NCBI GenBank assembly: GCA_025937115.1
Contig: JAICSB010000252.1
Span: 1-5,497, forward strand
Source of the DNA: Pseudonocardiaceae bacterium
Lineage (GTDB): Bacteria; Actinomycetota; Actinomycetes; Mycobacteriales; Pseudonocardiaceae
Direction: 5' to 3'
DNA: 5,497 nucleotides
The notes beneath the pieces are model-generated. The model worked only from the letters and a program-made list of their open reading frames with translations. It was not told where the DNA came from and searched no databases. The stretch's first letter is position 1; every line of letters starts with the position of its first letter. A program made the position numbers and the translations under genes. This document shows positions 1 through 5,497 of this stretch, in pieces.

Positions 1-194
1 CCGCCTCCGGTGCCCGCACCCGTGCTCTCGGAACCACCGCGCGGCCCGATCGCCGCAGAAACGTTCCCGCCGCCGAAGCCGGTGGCCCCGGCGGCCGATG
101 ACTCGATCGCGCTGCCCGTGCCCTCGCCGGCGCCCCCGGTTTCGAGACCATCCCCCGGCTCGCTGACCGTGGCGATACTGCCGCCTCCGAAACC
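1..194 (-). repeat. Two 38-residue Gly-rich tail repeats
   Basis: In the minus-strand frame, GFGGG occurs at 194-180 and again at 80-66, exactly 114 bases (38 codons) apart. The 25 residues from each GFGGG align without gaps: a Pro about 8 residues on, an E three residues before a shared G-A-G, and the pattern GAGxG at the end. The second copy runs to the window edge, so more copies may follow. The composition suggests a flexible, disordered tail or linker. Confidence 0.5.
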
Positions 195-1256
195 CGCGCC
201 TTCGGCAACCGGCGTCTCCATGACGGGCTCCGCTCGCTCGCCGGCCGGTCCTAACGTCCCGGTCCCCGGGTGACCGCCGCCGGTCAACTCGCTGGCACCG
301 AATAGTTCCTCGGCCGGACGTTCGCCCACGAAGGTCGGACCGGACCCGGCCGCACCGCCGAAGGGAGTAGCGATCACATCGATGAGGCGGAGATTCTGCT
401 GCGCAAGCCCACCCCATTTCGCCAGGAAGGAAGACTCGTTGGCGTTCGCCCAGAGGTAGTACGCGTCCGTTCCACTCCGCCATATCCCAGCCCAAAGGCC
501 CCCATAGAACCGCAGACCGACAAGACGCAGCCCCTGAGCAGCGAGGTCGTTCCACTTGGCGAGGAAATGCTGCCAATCCGCGTTGATCCAGACGTAGTAA
601 CCGTCGGTACCGGAACGCCACACACCACACCAGCGTCGCTGCCCGCTCACCGTGGTCACATCGAAATCGACCAGCCGAAGATTCTGGGCCGCCAGCTCGT
701 TCACCTTCGCAAGGAAGTGCGCGTCATCGGCGTCGACCCAGAGGTAGTAGCCGTCGGTACCCGAACGCCAGGCCCCGGCATACAGGCCGTTGTAATTGCT
801 GACGCTCACCAGGCGAAGATTCTGCGTGGCCAGTTCGGTGAACTTGGTGAGGAAATGCGACTGATCGGCGTCGTACCAGATGTAGTAGCCGTCGGTCCCG
901 TCCTCCCAGATGCCCGACCAGAGCTGTCGGCCGTTCACGATGGATACGTCCACGTCCGTCAGCCGCATGTTCTGCGAAGCGAGCGCCTGCCATTTCGAGA
1001 GGAACTCGCTCTGTGGTGCGTGAATCCAGAGGTAGTACGGGCGGCTGCCACTCCGCCAAACACCCGACCAGGCCACGTCGCCGAGGGGCCACGGGTCGTC
1101 GAAGTTGGGACCAGGCACCGCCGATCCGGTCTGCGAAGGAAACCGGGCGTCGAGCAGTCGCTTGAACAACGGGAACGGGTCGTTCGGATCACTGGTGAGG
1201 TTCTCATAGACGCCGCCGGTTCGCCTCCACCGGCCTTGGACGTTCCCCGCTGGCAC
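1..1256 (-). CDS. BTRD1 tandem-repeat protein with Gly-rich tail (3' end outside window)
   Basis: This reading frame is open from a TGA at 1332-1334 down to the left edge, and no stop is seen there, so the C-terminus is missing. About 58 residues of unknown character (containing [18 protein letters not shown] and [12 protein letters not shown]) precede five tandem units at 1082-354. Each unit follows the pattern W-x-G-x-W-R-S-G-T-D-x-Y-Y-x-W, then about 6 residues, F-L-x-K, about 6 residues, A-x-Q-N-L-R-L. I recognise this as bacterial tandem repeat domain 1, known from secreted or surface bacterial proteins, sometimes attached to hydrolase domains. After the array comes a Gly/Ser/Thr-rich, probably disordered tail to the edge. 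No signal peptide, membrane segment or catalytic motif is visible. The start is unsure: GTG at 1256 is the first in-frame start after the TGA but has no clear Shine-Dalgarno, and GTG 1118 is an alternative. A frameshift at a G7 tract (1273-1279) could link it to a GTG at 1351. The coding frame is certain; the function is unknown, with a binding or structural role inferred. Confidence 0.8.
   Translation of the reverse strand, partial: MPAGNVQGRWRRTGGVYENLTSDPNDPFPLFKRLLDARFPSQTGSAVPGPNFDDPWPLGDVAWSGVWRSGSRPYYLWIHAPQSEFLSKWQALASQNMRLTDVDVSIVNGRQLWSGIWEDGTDGYYIWYDADQSHFLTKFTELATQNLRLVSVSNYNGLYAGAWRSGTDGYYLWVDADDAHFLAKVNELAAQNLRLVDFDVTTVSGQRRWCGVWRSGTDGYYVWINADWQHFLAKWNDLAAQGLRLVGLRFYGGLWAGIWRSGTDAYYLWANANESSFLAKWGGLAQQNLRLIDVIATPFGGAAGSGPTFVGERPAEELFGASELTGGGHPGTGTLGPAGERAEPVMETPVAEGAGFGGGSIATVSEPGDGLETGGAGEGTGSAIESSAAGATGFGGGNVSAAIGPRGGSESTGAGTGG
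354..1082 (-). repeat. Five tandem BTRD1 units
   Basis: Unit boundaries on the minus strand are R1 1082-927 (52 aa), R2 926-786 (47 aa), R3 785-636 (50 aa), R4 635-498 (46 aa) and R5 497-354 (48 aa). Conserved landmarks are the WxGxW opening (R3 has YAGAW), the SGTDGYYxW core, the FLxK stretch and the closing AxQNLRL. R1 deviates most ([10 protein letters not shown]). R1 and R3 end in similar longer linkers (VDVSIVNGR and [10 protein letters not shown]). R2, R4 and R5 end in shorter ones (NYNG, FYGG, PFGG). The units are diverged in DNA, so this is an old repeat, not a recent expansion. Confidence 0.85.
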
Positions 1257-1420
1257 CAGGCCGAGCGCGCCGCCCCCCCGCCTTCGGCAGGCACATCTCT
1301 GTCGGTTCCCGCCAGCGGGGCCGTCGTGGAATCAAACGTGGTGCGACCCACTCGATTTACTTTGCCTGTATAGAGTCACTCCACTTTGGCGCGGTGACCG
1401 GCCCCGTTAGCCTCGGGACT
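1257..1420. other. Divergent intergenic region between the BTRD1 gene and selO
   Basis: This stretch separates two genes that point away from each other, so it should hold promoters for both. Visible elements are a perfect 10-bp inverted repeat (CCCCGCTGGC at 1245-1254 and GCCAGCGGGG at 1311-1320), a run of seven C at 1273-1279, and a lone AT-richer patch at 1351-1376. That patch contains TAGAGT at 1371-1376, which fits the loose actinobacterial -10 pattern TANNNT in the selO direction. No convincing -35 sits 16-18 bases upstream. The promoter assignment is weak. Confidence 0.3.
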
Positions 1421-2902
1421 ATGAGCGTCGCTGCCCGGTTGCTGTTCGCGTTCGACAACTCCTATGTGCGTGAGCTGGAGGGCCTGTACGAGCCGTGGCA
1501 AGCGGCACCGGCGTCTGCACCCCGGCTGTTGGCGCTCAACGAGGAGCTGGCCACAGAGCTGGGTGTCGATGCCGATGCGCTGAGAGCCCCTGATGGTGTC
1601 GCAGTCCTGGTCGGCAACGCCACGCCCGACGGGGCGTCGCCGGTAGCGCAGGCCTACGCCGGCCATCAGTTCGGTGGGTTCGTGCCCAGCCTCGGCGATG
1701 GCCGGGCGCTCCTGCTCGGCGAGGTGCTCGACGTGTACGGACGCCGTCGCGACCTGCACCTCAAGGGCTCGGGACGCACGCCGTTCGCGCGAGGTGGTGA
1801 TGGGAAGGCACCCGTCGGCCCGATGCTGCGCGAGTATGCGATCGGCGAGGCGATGCACGCGCTAGGCATCCCCACTACCCGGGCGCTCGCGGTGGTGGCG
1901 ACCGGCGATCGCGTCGCGCGGGACACGGTGCTGCCCGGCGCGGTGCTCACCCGTGTCGCGGCGAGCCATGCCCGCGTTGGCACGTTCCAGTACGCAGCTG
2001 CGCACGATGGGCCGACGCTGGTGCGGCGCCTCGCCGATTACGCAATCGCGCGTCACCACCCCCATGCGGTCGAGGCGGAGAACCCGTATCTCGCGTTTTT
2101 CGACGGCGTCGTCGACGCCCAGGCGTCGCTGGTCGCTCGCTGGATGCTCGTCGGGTTCATCCACGGTGTCATGAACACCGACAATATGACGATCTCCGGC
2201 GAGACCATCGACTACGGTCCGTGCGCGTTCATGGATGCTTTCGACCCCGCCACCGTGTTCAGTTCGATTGATCACGGCGGCCGCTACGCATACGGCAACC
2301 AGCCGCGCATCGCGCAGTGGAACCTGGCGCGGTTGGCCGAGACATTGCTGCCCCTGTTCCACGTCGAGACGGATACGGCACTTGCGGCGGCTACCGACGT
2401 GCTGCAGTCGTTCCCCGACCGCTACGAGCAGTACTGGCGCCACGGGATGCGTGCCAAGTTGGGTGTGGCAGATGCCCCACGATCCGACGGCGCGCTGATC
2501 GACGACCTGCTGACGCTGCTGCACGCACAGAGCGTCGACTTCACCTCGTGCTTCCGGGCGCTGTCGTCATCACTGCGCGGAGATCCGGCACCTGCACGAT
2601 CGCTCTTCGCCGAACTCTCCGCCTTCGACGCGTGGGCGGACCGTTGGCGGGCACAGCTGTCGTCCCAAGCGCCTGACCCACGGGCGATTGCGGAAGCGAT
2701 GGACCGGGTCAATCCCGTGTACATCCCGCGGAATCACCAGCTGGAGGAAGCACTGGCCGCGGCGGGTGCCGGGGACCTAGGACCGTTTGGACGGCTACTC
2801 GACGTACTGGCGCAGCCGTTCGACGAACGACCCGGTCTGGAGCCATACGCCGCACCGGCCCCGCCGAGCTTCGGCGCGTATCGCACGTTCTGCGGTACGT
2901 GA
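1421..2902 (+). CDS. selO: Protein adenylyltransferase SelO (YdiU/UPF0061)
   Basis: SelO is a pseudokinase-fold enzyme that transfers AMP from ATP to Ser, Thr or Tyr of target proteins and is linked to redox stress. The product is 493 aa (family usually about 480-500). Visible hallmarks from ATG 1421 are YAGHQFGG at 79-86, the ATP-site lysine K115 in [12 protein letters not shown], its partner E138 in REYAIGEA, the metal/base segment NTDN at 252-255, and D264 in DYGPCAFMD. The spacing between these residues matches that of the characterised Pseudomonas syringae enzyme (K113, E136, D252, N253, D262), each offset by two, which supports this start. An in-frame GTG at 1394 would add 9 residues but has no better ribosome site. 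The conserved near-terminal cysteine is present (C491, ending CGT). The cysteine corresponding to E. coli C272 appears replaced by Phe/Ser (VFSSID), so the regulatory disulfide may be absent. The stop overlaps the next gene's start by 4 bases. Confidence 0.95.
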   Translation: MSVAARLLFAFDNSYVRELEGLYEPWQAAPASAPRLLALNEELATELGVDADALRAPDGVAVLVGNATPDGASPVAQAYAGHQFGGFVPSLGDGRALLLGEVLDVYGRRRDLHLKGSGRTPFARGGDGKAPVGPMLREYAIGEAMHALGIPTTRALAVVATGDRVARDTVLPGAVLTRVAASHARVGTFQYAAAHDGPTLVRRLADYAIARHHPHAVEAENPYLAFFDGVVDAQASLVARWMLVGFIHGVMNTDNMTISGETIDYGPCAFMDAFDPATVFSSIDHGGRYAYGNQPRIAQWNLARLAETLLPLFHVETDTALAAATDVLQSFPDRYEQYWRHGMRAKLGVADAPRSDGALIDDLLTLLHAQSVDFTSCFRALSSSLRGDPAPARSLFAELSAFDAWADRWRAQLSSQAPDPRAIAEAMDRVNPVYIPRNHQLEEALAAAGAGDLGPFGRLLDVLAQPFDERPGLEPYAAPAPPSFGAYRTFCGT

Positions 2903-3846
2903 CTACGCGCCGGGTCCACCTGCCAACTTGCGGATCCCCCGAGCCGGCGCAGCTTCCGACGCGAGGCGCGGGAAAGGGAGCCGTGGCATTGGTGCTCGGA
3001 GCAGCAGTGTCGGTGCAGTTTGGTGCTGCAATGGCGGCATTGCTGTTCCCGCGAGTCGAGGTGGCCGGCGTCGTGACGTTGCGCCTGGTGATCGCGGCCA
3101 TGGTGCTACTGGTGGTCTGCCGGCCGAGGCTGCGCGGCTACGACCGCGGCGACTGGTTGTCGATCGCCGGATTTGGTGCTGCCTTGGCCGGGATGAATAC
3201 GCTGATCTACGAGGCGATCGACCGCATCCCGCTGGGCGCAGCTGTCACATTGGAGGTCCTTGGCCCGCTCGTGCTGTCGGTGATCGCCGGACGGTGGCCG
3301 ACGAGCTGGTTGTGGGCGCTGCTCGCGTTGGGCGGGGTCGTCCTCCTCGGCCAGGGCAGCATCAGTGATCTCGACATGATCGGAGTCGGGTTCGCGCTCG
3401 CGGCGGCCGTGATGTGGGCCGCCTACATCCTGCTCAGTGCCCGCACCGGCCAGCGGTTCCCGAAGGCGGACGGGCTCGCGCTCGCCATGACCGTCGCCGC
3501 TGTAATGACCCTGCCTCTGGGTCTCGCTGCTGCCGGGACGTCGTTGCTCGACCCAGTCACGATTGGCCTCGGCGCGACGGTGGCAGCGTTGTCGTCGGTC
3601 GTGCCCTACACCCTGGAGATCCTCGCGCTGCGTCGAATGCCGACCTCTACCTTCGCGGTCCTGATGAGCCTCGGACCGGCTATCGCTGCGGCGGCCGGCT
3701 TTCTAGTCCTCGGCCAGTCGCTTAGCCTCCTGCAGGTCCTCGCCGTCGGTCTCGTGGTCGCCGCCAGTGGAGGCGCGGTGCGGGCACGTATCCCGCCCGA
3801 CATACACGGGCTCGGCCCGACACCGACAGCGCTCGCAACTCCTTGA
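2899..3846 (+). CDS. RhtA-like EamA-family transporter
   Basis: This is an inner-membrane drug/metabolite-superfamily exporter. RhtA in E. coli exports threonine and homoserine; the substrate here is not proven. The 315-aa product has about ten hydrophobic segments (roughly 28-49, 57-74, 86-107, 114-131, 136-152, 160-180, 192-212, 222-242, 252-272, 277-293), forming two EamA halves. RhtA-like blocks are visible at 98-124 ([10 protein letters not shown] and [14 protein letters not shown]) and 235-275 ([18 protein letters not shown], then LMSLGPA). The GTG at 2899 overlaps the selO stop as GTGA, implying translational coupling. An alternative GTG at 2983 has a purine-rich ribosome site just upstream and would begin right at the first membrane helix (287 aa), closer to the length of E. 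coli RhtA. The hydrophilic tail after residue 296 is not typical of RhtA, and its last codons overlap an antisense IS6 transposase remnant, so the original C-terminus may have been replaced. Confidence 0.9.
   Translation: MTTRRVHLPTCGSPEPAQLPTRGAGKGAVALVLGAAVSVQFGAAMAALLFPRVEVAGVVTLRLVIAAMVLLVVCRPRLRGYDRGDWLSIAGFGAALAGMNTLIYEAIDRIPLGAAVTLEVLGPLVLSVIAGRWPTSWLWALLALGGVVLLGQGSISDLDMIGVGFALAAAVMWAAYILLSARTGQRFPKADGLALAMTVAAVMTLPLGLAAAGTSLLDPVTIGLGATVAALSSVVPYTLEILALRRMPTSTFAVLMSLGPAIAAAAGFLVLGQSLSLLQVLAVGLVVAASGGAVRARIPPDIHGLGPTPTALATP
2971..2980 (+). promoter_or_regulatory. Possible ribosome site for an internal start of the exporter gene
   Basis: GGAAAGGGAG lies immediately before an in-frame GTG at 2983. 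Its GGAAAGG part is 5 bases from the start, its GGAG end only 2. It competes with the overlapping GTG at 2899, which has no obvious Shine-Dalgarno of its own and would rely on coupling to selO translation. Confidence 0.35.
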
Positions 3847-3952
3847 GTAGCCGGCGGAAGAACTTTCTGGCCGCCGCAGTGTTGCGCCAGGACTGGACCA
3901 GTATGTCCAACACGACACCGTCCTGGTCAATCCGGCGACGAGGCCAGGTGCA
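3833..3952 (-). pseudogene. IS6-family transposase remnant
   Basis: Read on the minus strand from 3931, the translation IDQDGVVLDILVQSWRN followed by [16 protein letters not shown] (ending at 3833) closely matches the conserved mid-section of actinobacterial IS6-family DDE transposases (typically VDQDGxVLDILVQxRRN, then AAxRFFRxLLKxLR). It lies between the first and second catalytic aspartates, so neither is contained in it. Upstream, in a different frame, FYEVHL at about 3965-3948 may be what remains of the DEV block; the WRA part just before the DQDG is already degraded, and stops appear further upstream. Homology ends at 3833, inside the last codons of the exporter gene. No terminal inverted repeats or flanking duplication are recognisable. 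It is a dead fragment, not a functional gene. Family assignment is from memory of the conserved motif. Confidence 0.75.
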
Positions 3953-4052
3953 CCTCGTAGAAGATCACGACTACTCCGATGCGGATCCGCTTACGGCACG
4001 CATTGATCGTGCTCCCGCTCGTATCGGCAAGGTTGACTTTGCAATCCGGTCG

Positions 4053-4071
4053 GTCCGCTATGGATGCGGAC
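4053..4071. other. Short GC-rich hairpin, possible terminator
   Basis: GTCCGC at 4053-4058 pairs perfectly with GCGGAC at 4066-4071 across a 7-base loop. There is no T-run after it, so it is not a classical intrinsic terminator. It lies about 200 bases after the exporter stop and could end that transcript only if transcription reads through the IS6 remnant. Confidence 0.2.
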
Positions 4072-4131
4072 ATTCCGACACCGAAGACTCCGGACAGTGA
4101 GGCCCGATCACCAACGGCAACGGGTAGCCCA

Positions 4132-4180
4132 GAGCAGGTGCAGAACCGGTTCCCGACGTCACCCGGAACTGAACCTGCTC
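4132..4180. repeat. 12-bp imperfect inverted repeat upstream of deacetylase
   Basis: GAGCAGGTGCAG (4132-4143) is the reverse complement of CTGAACCTGCTC (4169-4180) except for one mismatch. Inside, TTCC (4150-4153) can also pair with GGAA (4165-4168). It could be a regulator-binding site or an RNA hairpin about 130 bases before the deacetylase start, or the remains of a mobile-element end. Confidence 0.45.
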
Positions 4181-4291
4181 GGCCAGTGACAAGGCCGCGG
4201 CACTACGTTGCTGCTGAGTCTTCCGTTGTTACCAACACCACACGAATAACAGCGGGCGGCCGACCGGCGGTGCCGACAGCGTGATGGATTC

Positions 4292-4301
4292 GAGGGCGGG
4301 A
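4292..4301 (+). promoter_or_regulatory. Ribosome binding site of the deacetylase gene
   Basis: GAGGGCGGGA is the only purine-rich stretch near the start. It ends 9 bases before GTG 4311 and 6 bases before TTG 4308. An in-frame TAA at 4302-4304 rules out any earlier start. Confidence 0.5.
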
Positions 4302-4310
4302 TAACCGTTG

Positions 4311-5069
4311 GTGTCGAGTGGGGAAGCGCAGAAGGTCTCCCGACGCCGGATACTCCGGTGGGCTACCCAGACCGCGGCAGTGGTCGGCGGGTTGACGATT
4401 GGCCGACCGGGACACCTCGCCGCGGCAGCCAACGGTGATCCTGCGGTGGCCCGCACGGCGGTGACGGCGGTCGGTCCAGCCCGTCAGGTCCACGATGTGC
4501 TGCTCGCCGCGCCTGCGAACGCTGTCGCCTTGACTGTCGACGATGGACCGGACCCGCTGTGGACGCCGCAGATGCTCGACCTGCTGCACCGCACCGGGGT
4601 GCTGGCGACCTTCTCGTTGATCGGTGCCCAGGCACATGCCTATCCCGGTTTGGTGAAGAGAATCCTCGCCGAGGGCCACGGCGTGACCAACCACAGCATG
4701 ACCCATCCACAACCGTTCAGCCGCGGTAACTCCGCGACGATCCGCCAGCAGATCACCGACGCACAGTCAGCGATCACCGACGCCGGCGGGGTGGCACCGA
4801 AACTGTTCCGGGCACCCGGCGGGGACTGGTCAGCGGCGGTGTTCTCCGCGGTGCAGGACCTGCAGATGGTGCCCCTGGGCTGGGACATCGACCCCCGGGA
4901 CTGGTCGCGGCCAGGTACCGGGTCGGTCACCACCCGGCTGCTCGCCGCGCGAGCGGGCGACATCCTGCTGTGCCACGACGGCGGCGGCAATCGTGCGCAA
5001 ACCATCGAGTCGTTGCGTGCCGTGCTGCCCGTACTCAAGGCCCGTGGCCTGCAGTTCGTGACCCTCTAG
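4311..5069 (+). CDS. Tat-exported polysaccharide deacetylase (CE4/NodB family)
   Basis: CE4 enzymes are metal-dependent esterases that remove acetyl groups from N-acetylated sugars such as chitin oligomers or peptidoglycan. The 252-aa product begins with a twin-arginine signal: SRRRIL at 10-15, a hydrophobic stretch at 17-31 and a likely cleavage after the LAAAA run near 36-40, so it is exported folded. All five NodB motifs are visible. Motif 1 is TVDDGPDP (catalytic base D77, metal ligand D78); motif 2 is HSMTH (metal ligands H128 and H132); motif 3 is RAPGGDW at 167-173; motif 4 is the DPRDW region (D194-W198); motif 5 has H222 in LLCHDGG. Motif 1 has Val where Phe is common. All catalytic residues are present, so it should be active; the substrate (peptidoglycan or another wall glycan) is inferred. 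The start is GTG 4311 (TTG 4308 also possible). The TAG stop is followed after 3 bases by the monooxygenase fragment. Confidence 0.92.
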   Translation: MSSGEAQKVSRRRILRWATQTAAVVGGLTIGRPGHLAAAANGDPAVARTAVTAVGPARQVHDVLLAAPANAVALTVDDGPDPLWTPQMLDLLHRTGVLATFSLIGAQAHAYPGLVKRILAEGHGVTNHSMTHPQPFSRGNSATIRQQITDAQSAITDAGGVAPKLFRAPGGDWSAAVFSAVQDLQMVPLGWDIDPRDWSRPGTGSVTTRLLAARAGDILLCHDGGGNRAQTIESLRAVLPVLKARGLQFVTL

Positions 5070-5072
5070 GTG

Positions 5073-5357
5073 ATGCTTGTCGACACCGCGGTGATCGTGG
5101 TGGGGGCTGGGCCGACGGGTTTGATGTTGGCCGGTGAGCTGGCTTTGGGTGGGGTTGCTGTTGAGGTCGTCGAGCGACAGACGGTTCCCGGTGGTCAGTC
5201 CCGCGGTGGTGGTGTCAATTCGCGTACCGCCGAGGTCCTCGCGATGCGTGGGTTGATCGATGGGGTAGCCGATCAGGCGATCCCACGGACGAACGTCGGT
5301 GGGCACTTCGCTGGCCTGCCCGTTGCGCTGGGCACCCGGCCGTGGCGTACGCGTTGT
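5073..5357 (+). pseudogene. FAD-dependent aromatic monooxygenase, N-terminal fragment
   Basis: From ATG 5073 the frame encodes the FAD-binding start of a group A flavoprotein hydroxylase (pentachlorophenol/polyketide hydroxylase type): GAGPTG at 11-16 with VVER closing the second strand (E34), SRGGGVNSRTAEVLAMRGL at 43-61, then GHFAGLPV and RPWRTR ending at residue 94. Full members are about 500 aa; the rest of the FAD domain with its GD motif and the substrate domain are absent. Family resemblance stops at codon 5352-5354. Although the frame stays open to the window edge, what follows is simply the antisense of a PAP2 phosphatase gene. The piece cannot be a working oxygenase. It sits 3 bases after the deacetylase stop, without its own clear ribosome site. 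It uses many T-ending codons (GGT, GTT, GCT), unlike its neighbours, suggesting a different origin. A chimeric assembly join is the main alternative. Confidence 0.8.
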
Positions 5358-5497
5358 TCACAAAGCGGGCTGGCTACCCCGGCGCAGGCGGGGCCCGAAG
5401 ACGTCGAGGAACAGCGCCGCGGTGAGCACGGTAGCGAGAGCTACGCAGGAGCCGGCCAGTGTGTCGGTCGCGTAATGAATATGCTCGGCTATCAGAC
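5358..5497 (-). CDS. PAP2-family phosphatase, C-terminal end (5' end outside window)
   Basis: The minus-strand frame entering from the right edge encodes LIAEHIHYATDTLAGS, followed by a hydrophobic helix (VALATVLTAALFLDVF) and a short basic tail, ending at TGA 5360-5358. HYATDTLAG matches the third motif of type 2 phosphatidic acid phosphatases (SRxxxxxHxxxD), with the catalytic His (codon 5477-5475) and the Asp that activates it (5465-5463) in correct spacing before the last transmembrane helix. Such membrane enzymes remove phosphate from lipid phosphates or undecaprenyl pyrophosphate. Only 45 codons are in the window. It is convergent with the monooxygenase fragment, with almost no 3' untranslated sequence left. 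Confidence 0.75.
   Translation of the reverse strand, partial: LIAEHIHYATDTLAGSCVALATVLTAALFLDVFGPRLRRGSQPAL

Larger units (their letters stand above)
3953..4291. other. Gene-poor stretch between IS6 remnant and deacetylase
   Basis: No frame here gives a protein I recognise. The longest plus-strand frame (3979-4284) is rich in Pro, Thr and Arg with no domain. The stretch holds a 10-bp palindrome GCGGATCCGC at 3981-3990, a short GC hairpin at 4053-4071, an imperfect inverted repeat at 4132-4180 and a short AT-richer patch near 4210-4250. It is probably decayed insertion DNA plus the upstream control region of the deacetylase gene. Confidence 0.4.

Noticed and set aside
10..273. Plus-strand Pro-rich frame resembling a PPxP-type protein
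   Set aside because: It is the antisense of the Gly-rich tail of the BTRD1 gene; Gly codons read backwards give Pro and Ala, and the minus-strand frame is far longer and continuous with real repeats.
567..1373. Long plus-strand frame (268 codons) across the repeat array
   Set aside because: Its internal periodicity only mirrors the BTRD1 repeats on the other strand, and it lacks any domain or ribosome site. The minus strand gives the recognised aromatic pattern.
1862..2524. Minus-strand frame of 220 codons inside selO
   Set aside because: Antisense shadow in high-GC DNA; selO on the plus strand is complete with all family motifs.
3981..3990. Palindrome GCGGATCCGC
   Set aside because: A single 10-bp palindrome in GC-rich DNA is expected by chance; no second copy or flanking symmetry.
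4031..4044. GGTTGACTTTGCAA, resembling an IS6-type terminal repeat
   Set aside because: The orientation is wrong for the right end of the minus-strand transposase remnant, the match to GGxxCTGTTGCAAA-type ends is partial, and no partner end is seen.
3979..4284. Plus-strand 101-codon frame between the IS6 remnant and the deacetylase
   Set aside because: No recognisable domain, low-complexity Pro/Thr/Arg composition and no ribosome site; treated as non-coding.
4284..4304. Six-codon upstream frame (ATG to TAA) just before the deacetylase start
   Set aside because: Too short to distinguish from chance, with no attenuation-like codon run or ribosome site.
4203..4712. Minus-strand frames over the deacetylase start
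   Set aside because: Shadows of the deacetylase; no domain, and they run across its catalytic motifs in antisense.

Overview
The window is high-GC DNA with strong G/C preference at third codon positions, GTG/TTG starts and tight gene spacing. Together with the gene families present, this points to an actinobacterium, plausibly of the Mycobacteriales/Pseudonocardiales type; the genus cannot be fixed from sequence alone. It reads as ordinary accessory chromosome with signs of rearrangement: two complete coupled genes, one complete secreted enzyme, two genes cut by the window edges, and two broken gene pieces.

Left (1-1420): a minus-strand gene leaves the window at its left edge. It carries five tandem copies of a 46-52 residue aromatic-rich repeat that I recognise as bacterial tandem repeat domain 1 (BTRD1), followed by a Gly/Ser/Thr-rich tail with its own 38-residue repeat. 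No catalytic domain is visible, and the N-terminus is uncertain because a run of seven G separates two open frames. The short gap to the next gene is shared between divergent genes.

Centre (1421-3846): a complete selO (protein AMPylase/pseudokinase) overlaps by 4 bases with an RhtA-like EamA-family amino-acid exporter. They almost certainly form one transcription unit.

Break zone (3833-4310): the 3' end of the exporter runs into a decayed IS6-family transposase fragment on the opposite strand. About 350 bases without a convincing gene follow, holding a 12-bp imperfect inverted repeat upstream of the next gene.

Right (4311-5497): a complete Tat-exported CE4 polysaccharide deacetylase is followed within 3 bases by the N-terminal quarter or less of an FAD-dependent aromatic monooxygenase. 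The monooxygenase homology stops abruptly at about 5354. Three bases further on is the stop codon of a convergent PAP2-family phosphatase, which enters from the right edge.

I see no defence system, CRISPR array, RNA gene or intact mobile element. The most interesting points are the BTRD1 array with its alternating unit lengths and glycine-rich tail, and the two recombination scars (IS6 remnant; monooxygenase/PAP2 junction).
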